DNA of 64,000 nt, from positions 12,667,501 through 12,731,500 of the forward strand of contig NGZR01000001.1 in the NCBI GenBank assembly GCA_002197995.1. Reading direction: 5' to 3'. Shown here piece after piece: positions 59,426 to 64,000 of this stretch (within the stretch, counting starts at the first letter, position 1; every line of letters begins with the position of its first letter). A program made the translations under genes and the position numbers. Source of the DNA: Gaeumannomyces sp. JS-464 (Eukaryota; Ascomycota; Sordariomycetes; Magnaporthales; Magnaporthaceae). A model generated the notes under the pieces. That model saw only the letters and a list, made by a program, of their open reading frames with translations, ran no database searches and had not been told where the DNA came from.

Positions 59426-61711
59426 TCAGGCTCCGTTACTCATCCTTAGCGAGAGCTGGGGTCGCCAGTCGACACTTTCGCGTTGCGCCCACTGGCGAAG
59501 CACTTGGAGCGCCTGAGCGGCAGCGCTAGACGGCCTCGACCACGGGCCAAGGTCCGCCTTCATGGACCCCTCGGTGATAGTGCTCACACAGCCGTGCGCC
59601 TCCACCCATGTCTCGTGGAGCTTCTTGCCGAAACGCACCATCCTGGTCCCGACAGTCGCGATGTCGTGGTGGTAGTATACCCTGATCAGCTCCTCGATCA
59701 CAATGGCGTTTAGCTGCATTGCAATACCATCCAGCGCCTTGTAGGAGCGGGTGAAGTTCCGGAGCTCGCCCAGATGTGGGATCAGGGATTCCCACAGCTG
59801 GAAATCACCAGCTTTCCGATCCTGATTCCTGGACTGGTTTACGGCGTCGAACCCGACGATGTAGGACAGGACCATCTCGAGGCTCAGAGCTGCAACTCGT
59901 TTCTTATCCGAGCTAGTCAGATTTCCGATCACCTCGACCTTGTTGGCGCCCGCAACCGGTCTGAGGATACCGTCCCGTTTATGCTTCAATTGTGTACCCA
60001 GGTTCGTGTACTCGCCACCTTTTCGACGCAGAGTTGCCGATGACATGCCCTTGGAAGGGTCGAATTCGTGGCTCGTGGAGGGACGGTCGCCTGGCCCAGG
60101 GGTAAGGCCGGTCGTTGCTGTGTCGCCCGGTGTCTGAGCCTGGGAGTTGCTCGATGCTGCTCGAGACATGGCCGTGGCGGCCGTCTTCAGTGGCGTCGAC
60201 GGAGCCACTGGTTTCGAGACCATGATGCTGTCCATCGAGGTTCTGGGCCGCTTGGTAGCAACCGACTCCGCCGCCGCCGCTTCTGTCCCTCGCGGTCGCT
60301 TCTTGGCCGGAGGCGAGCTGACCTCGACGCTCATCGATCGCTCCTTCTTCAGCGACTCGATCTTGGAAGCGGGTTGCAATGCCAGAAGCCGCTGGACACG
60401 CAACGAGTTCTTTCTCTTGTACTTCAGATGCACAATCAAGCGAGGGACTTCGGGCTCGTCCTCGACCTTAGGAACCGTCTTTCCCCCCACGCTAGGGGAA
60501 TCCATCGCCCGGCTCTCCGTAGAGTTAATATCGCCCTTTGGTGGTGTTACCTTCGCCCGCGCGAGCTCCTGCTCCACAATATCTGGAAGAGTGGGCGAAA
60601 GCAAAGGAGGTAATGACGGTCTTGCTGGCTTTTTGATCACAAGCCCCTCGGCCCTCTCTCCCCTGCCAGATGCCTTGGGGACAGTCCCAGTATCCGCTGG
60701 TCGTTTCGTTGGGCCCTTGGCTTTGATCTCCTGGTCGTCGTCGATCGATATCCTGAGAGGTGATAGGAGGGGAGGAACTGATGCTTTCCCAGACGACTCG
60801 GACCTGACCATACTGGAGGATTTGAGCCCGTTCATGGTTTGCCTCTGGGGCGAAGCTGCTTTATTGCTTGCTGAGATGCTGCGGCCGTTCGCGAGAGCAT
60901 GCCCGCCGCTTTTGACGCCCCTGTGGGCCGTAGATCTGTCTGCAGAGGCGGGCAAGCTCTTATTGGCGCCGGCGTCTAGCCTTGGTGTGCGCGACGCATC
61001 CGGTTTGGCGACATCGCCCACGCGGATTTTCTTGTGAGGGCGGGCGTTATCAGGGAAATCCGGCGATCTCCTGCCGTGGTTTGGAGAGGGGCTCCAACCA
61101 TTTCTCGGAGGTTCCCTTGACGGCACTCTGGGCCTGCAAGCCGGATGGCTGTTAGCGAATCACGCAAGATAGTCTGGTGTCAAGCCTGGGTGGGATCAAT
61201 AGCGGCCTGGCCCTCCTTCATACCTCTTGACGACGTCATCCTTGGGAGTCGAGCCGGCACTGGCCGACACGTCGGACACTTTCCTCTTGCCGTCCGCAGG
61301 CTTGGGTATAGGGGGCTTTGCCGGCCTAGGCCCGTCAGTGCCGGCCTGCTTCACGTCTTGTCGTGGCTGCGGGGCGGAGTCTGGTGGCGAGGACGAGAGT
61401 TTCTTTTTGCTATTTTGGTAGTCTTTGAAAGACATTTTGGTCACGGCTTTCTTGGGTTCTAGCTTCGGAGCCGCGGTCGCTGGACTGCGTGGGAGTGGAT
61501 CGGGCTCCTCCCGAATTTCATAGTACGGGCGCGTCAAGAGGATGCCGCGGTCGGTATCGGACAGGAAGGTGGAGTATTGAAGGTTAGAATGATGCTGCCA
61601 AAAGTCTGGCGGAACAGGATATCTCCGGTCGGGGAACAGCGCGAGATGGTGTGGCCGGTCGGGCAGGATGCGCTGGGCAAGACTATGGACTCTCTGCGCC
61701 GCAAGATCCAT
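59426..61711 (-). CDS. unassigned nuclear-type protein, disordered with helical C-terminus
   Basis: Exons 61711-61224 and 61133-59426, in phase, 731 aa. The intron has GTATGA and TTGCAG ends and a GCTAAC branch site. The N-terminus (SLAQRILPDRPHHLALFPDR, GILLTRPYYEIREEPDPLPR) is followed by MSFKDYQNSKKK, a short motif that recurs in Lys-rich fungal nuclear proteins. Two copies of a PPLLSP motif (SVPPLLSPLRISIDDD and SLPPLLSPTLPDIVEQELAR) sit in the middle, then RLIVHLKYKRKNSLRVQRLL, a basic patch (PPAKKRPRGTE) and a conserved-looking helical domain (ALSLEMVLSYIVGFDAVNQS, LWESLIPHLGELRNFTRSYK, MQLNAIVIEELIRVYYHHDI). I do not recognise the family. The basic patches suggest the nucleus. No frame breaks. 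Confidence 0.75.
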
Positions 61712-63645
61712 TTTCTGGGAGGCGTGTCATGGGTGGTGGTCGTGGGACTGCTGCTCGTTCCGGAAATGGGCGTTCGAGCCTCGGTGTCTAGGAAATGGCC
61801 TAAACGGGGGTGTGGAATGGCGCCGACGGGAGAGACAGCTAGCTGCGCGGCAAAGCCCGAGGCGGCAAGCAGTGGTGTTTGCGGCGGCGACGGCGATCGA
61901 AAACAGACAAAGGCGGCCGGCCGGGGCCGCGTGAGGGCGTTGCAGAGGCTGGTCGGGCGTATGGTTATTCTGTTTTGCTGTTCCTTGGTTTTCGTTTTTT
62001 CCTCCTCCTCTTTTTCGGGCAGGCGACGAGGCTTCTTGGTCGCGCGACGGGGGACGTGGTCGCGACGGGTGAGGTGTGCAATTGGACCTGGATCAGATGC
62101 GCACTCAGCAATTGGTTAGCCAGCAGCTCGAATGCGCAACATAGACAGATCCAGGTGGCGGCAATCAGAGCAGACGACAGACTAACAACACATACGCTGC
62201 TGCGATAAAGGCGCGACGGGCGTGATGGCGAGGAGTGGCTGGTTGGTGGTTGTGGTGTTCGGGGGATTTCATGCGGCTTGTCGCTCAAGCTTCTAGTGCA
62301 GGCCCAGACGACAGAGAAAGAGGCGACGGGCGCGCGGCGCCGTCAACGGCCCTCACAGGGACGCTCTGCGAAACGGGACGCGGGAAGCACACCTCTCCCA
62401 TATCAGGGCGCGGTGCGAGAGAGGGCGATGCATGCGGCTATCCAGCGGCGCGCTGTCGGGGGTGTTCGAATGCGCGTGGCAGGCGATGTGGTGGTCTCAG
62501 TCGTGCCCAAGCGAGGCGATCCGTCTCACCGCGACAAGGCCAAGGGTTGGTGGTAGGTCGCAGCCGGCCGTCGTCCTTTTGGGGGGTGGAGTCGTGCTGC
62601 GGTTTGCTGGCTGCCCGGCTGCTGGAAGCTGACCCTCGCAAGCGCAAGCAAGAACCTAACCAAGCGTCCAATGAACCTTGCCGTAGCTGCCCAGGCGCTG
62701 GAGGGGCCACCCCAGAACCGTTCATCACAGGCTCATGGGTCTCTGCCGCGATTAGGTAAGCAGGCCTGGGGACTGGGCTGGGGTTGTGGAGGCTCAAGTG
62801 CCCTCCCTGGTAGCACACTCCATTGTCTCTCCAGCTTTTGAACCACCTGGCTGGGCACCTCTAAACATCAAGTGAGATGGGTACTTGGGTACGTGCATTT
62901 GCTTTGTTCAACAATGCCCGGGCATGACGCACCCTATCCAGCGCTGTGGAACTTAAAAGGGACAACCAATTCCAGGAACAACAAAAACACCAGCAGTCAA
63001 ACACAAAGAGGAAGAAATGTATCATCTTCGAGAAAAAATGGAGAAAAATAAACCAAAATCGAAAAAGCTCACGGGACTAAATTTATGTTTTTAGGTAACC
63101 CAACCACGACAACGGGCATGGAAGCCGATTTCTCCAATATCATTCCAAATGCAGGAAATTTGCACCTTCATGGATGGTAGGTATGTACCTGATGTGAGCG
63201 GCGCTTCCGTCTCTAGAGAAAAAAAAGCATATTCTTTCTCTCGCGATCCTTACCCAGCATCAATCGTTTGTGGCCAAGGGTAGGTATCTACTCGCTATCT
63301 GCTATGAAATATGTGCACTTTCTATTCTTGGGCGTGGGCACAAACAGTTAGACCCAGTAAGAAGAGAAATGGGATAACATGAAAACGGAGCCCAAAAAAT
63401 AAGAGCAGAAACAAAACGCTTAATGCCGTCCATACCCGGAAAGGCCCCTTTGCTATTTCTCCCAAATGCATCCCGTTTCCGATACATTGTCCATCCCCAT
63501 CCATGTGTAAATTTCACCAAGCCCATTCGTCGAGCAGACGCAGATATCTAGCCCAGTCCCCAAATCCAGCTCTGCCGACCAGAGATGGCCAGATATACAC
63601 ACCTGGAAAAGACGAGCACGATCGCCGGGTGGGTTTGATAGTAAC
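61712..63645. other. intergenic region
   Basis: About 1.9 kb. Upstream region of the gene starting at 61711 and 3' flank of the gene ending at 63646. The overlapping frames at 61577-62119 and 62235-62759 lack domains. No RNA gene was recognised. Confidence 0.5.
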
Positions 63646-64000
63646 TCAGTTGCTGTGACCATTCGACACGGGCTGCATCGCCGTGTTTGCCGCTACCCTT
63701 GGGCGCTTGTGCCTGGGCTCTTCGAAAATGCTCTTGACATGCTCCTCCATCCGATCTTGTCTCTTTGCAACCTGCCGGATTTCGTTGTATATTTGCTCGT
63801 TGATGGGCTGCACGCTGTGGTAATGCTGGGCGATTTGCTCGACCATGGGCTTGGTACTGATGTTTTGGTACTGGGAATCGAGTTGGTTGAGCATCACCGT
63901 TAGGTTGTTTGTACCTTCGTTCGAGTTCCGACCTCAGGCTCGTGTGGGTCTGCTCAAGCTTCTGGGTGAGCTCCTCTTTGAGCTCGTCCATGGGTTGTCC
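63646..64000 (-). CDS. 3' end of an unassigned coiled-coil protein
   Basis: Runs in from the right edge. The visible part reads MDELKEELTQKLEQTHTSLR and SELERRYKQPN, then, after removing one base near 63897-63898, VMLNQLDSQYQNISTKPMVE, QRYH-like AQHYHSVQPINEQIYNEIRQ and FEEPRHKRPRVAANTA to the stop at 63646. Heptad-like spacing suggests coiled coil, and the KRPRV patch suggests a nuclear protein. The start lies outside the window and the family is not recognised. Confidence 0.55.

Noticed and set aside
61577..62759. Long plus-strand frames near 62 kb
   Set aside because: They run antisense to the first exon or through intergenic DNA, contain no recognisable domain and lack intron support.

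Overview
The window is a stretch of nuclear chromosome from a filamentous ascomycete, most likely a Sordariomycete close to the Chaetomiaceae. The signs are many short GT-AG introns with CTAAC or CTGAC branch points, a Mus7/MMS22-type repair scaffold, a fungal cytochrome c oxidase subunit 5, a Zn2Cys6 transcription factor and pogo/Fot1-type DNA transposons. Exon joins were worked out by hand from splice motifs and reading phase, so gene models are careful predictions.

Layout. 1-6.4 kb: an unassigned coiled-coil gene and two neighbouring small Myb/SANT-like paralogues. 7-13.8 kb: mus7/mms22. 15.3-18.5 kb: cox5 convergent with mitochondrial clpX. 20.3-23.1 kb: the glycogen branching enzyme. 23.65-24.04 kb: a hAT-like MITE. 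24.5-28.1 kb: ATP synthase beta (atp2), with a 1.55-kb spliceosomal intron that carries its own ORF. 28.5-29.6 kb: a TA-flanked element with 184-bp inverted repeats. 29.6-34.6 kb: an unassigned gene, a Zn2Cys6 regulator and orc5. 35.6-43.7 kb: a transposon graveyard (gag-like remnants, a fold-back, a Fot1/pogo element). 44.2-49.1 kb: SF3B2/CUS1 divergent from a TPT-family transporter. 51.5-53.9 kb: the PRC2 subunit SUZ12. 55.7-61.7 kb: an F-box protein and an unassigned nuclear-type protein. The right edge holds the 3' end of another coiled-coil gene.

Main discovery. The sixth intron of atp2, right after the conserved [12 protein letters not shown] segment, holds a same-strand ORF with a GIY-YIG-type nuclease core and two C2H2 zinc fingers. 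The host intron has a GTAAGC donor, a perfect TACTAAC branch point and a CAG acceptor. This looks like a homing-endonuclease gene living in a nuclear spliceosomal intron of an essential gene. It is interrupted by one in-frame TAG, as expected of a decaying homing gene.

Quality note. At least a dozen genes can be read as complete only after adding or removing one base, nearly always in a short G/C run. This looks like systematic run-length error in the assembly rather than a dozen pseudogenes. The affected genes are annotated as single CDSs with the break positions stated.

The genes do not form one pathway. They are a typical mix of fungal housekeeping functions (respiration and ATP synthesis, mitochondrial proteostasis, glycogen, replication and repair, splicing, Polycomb silencing) interrupted by a repeat-rich island between 28 and 44 kb.
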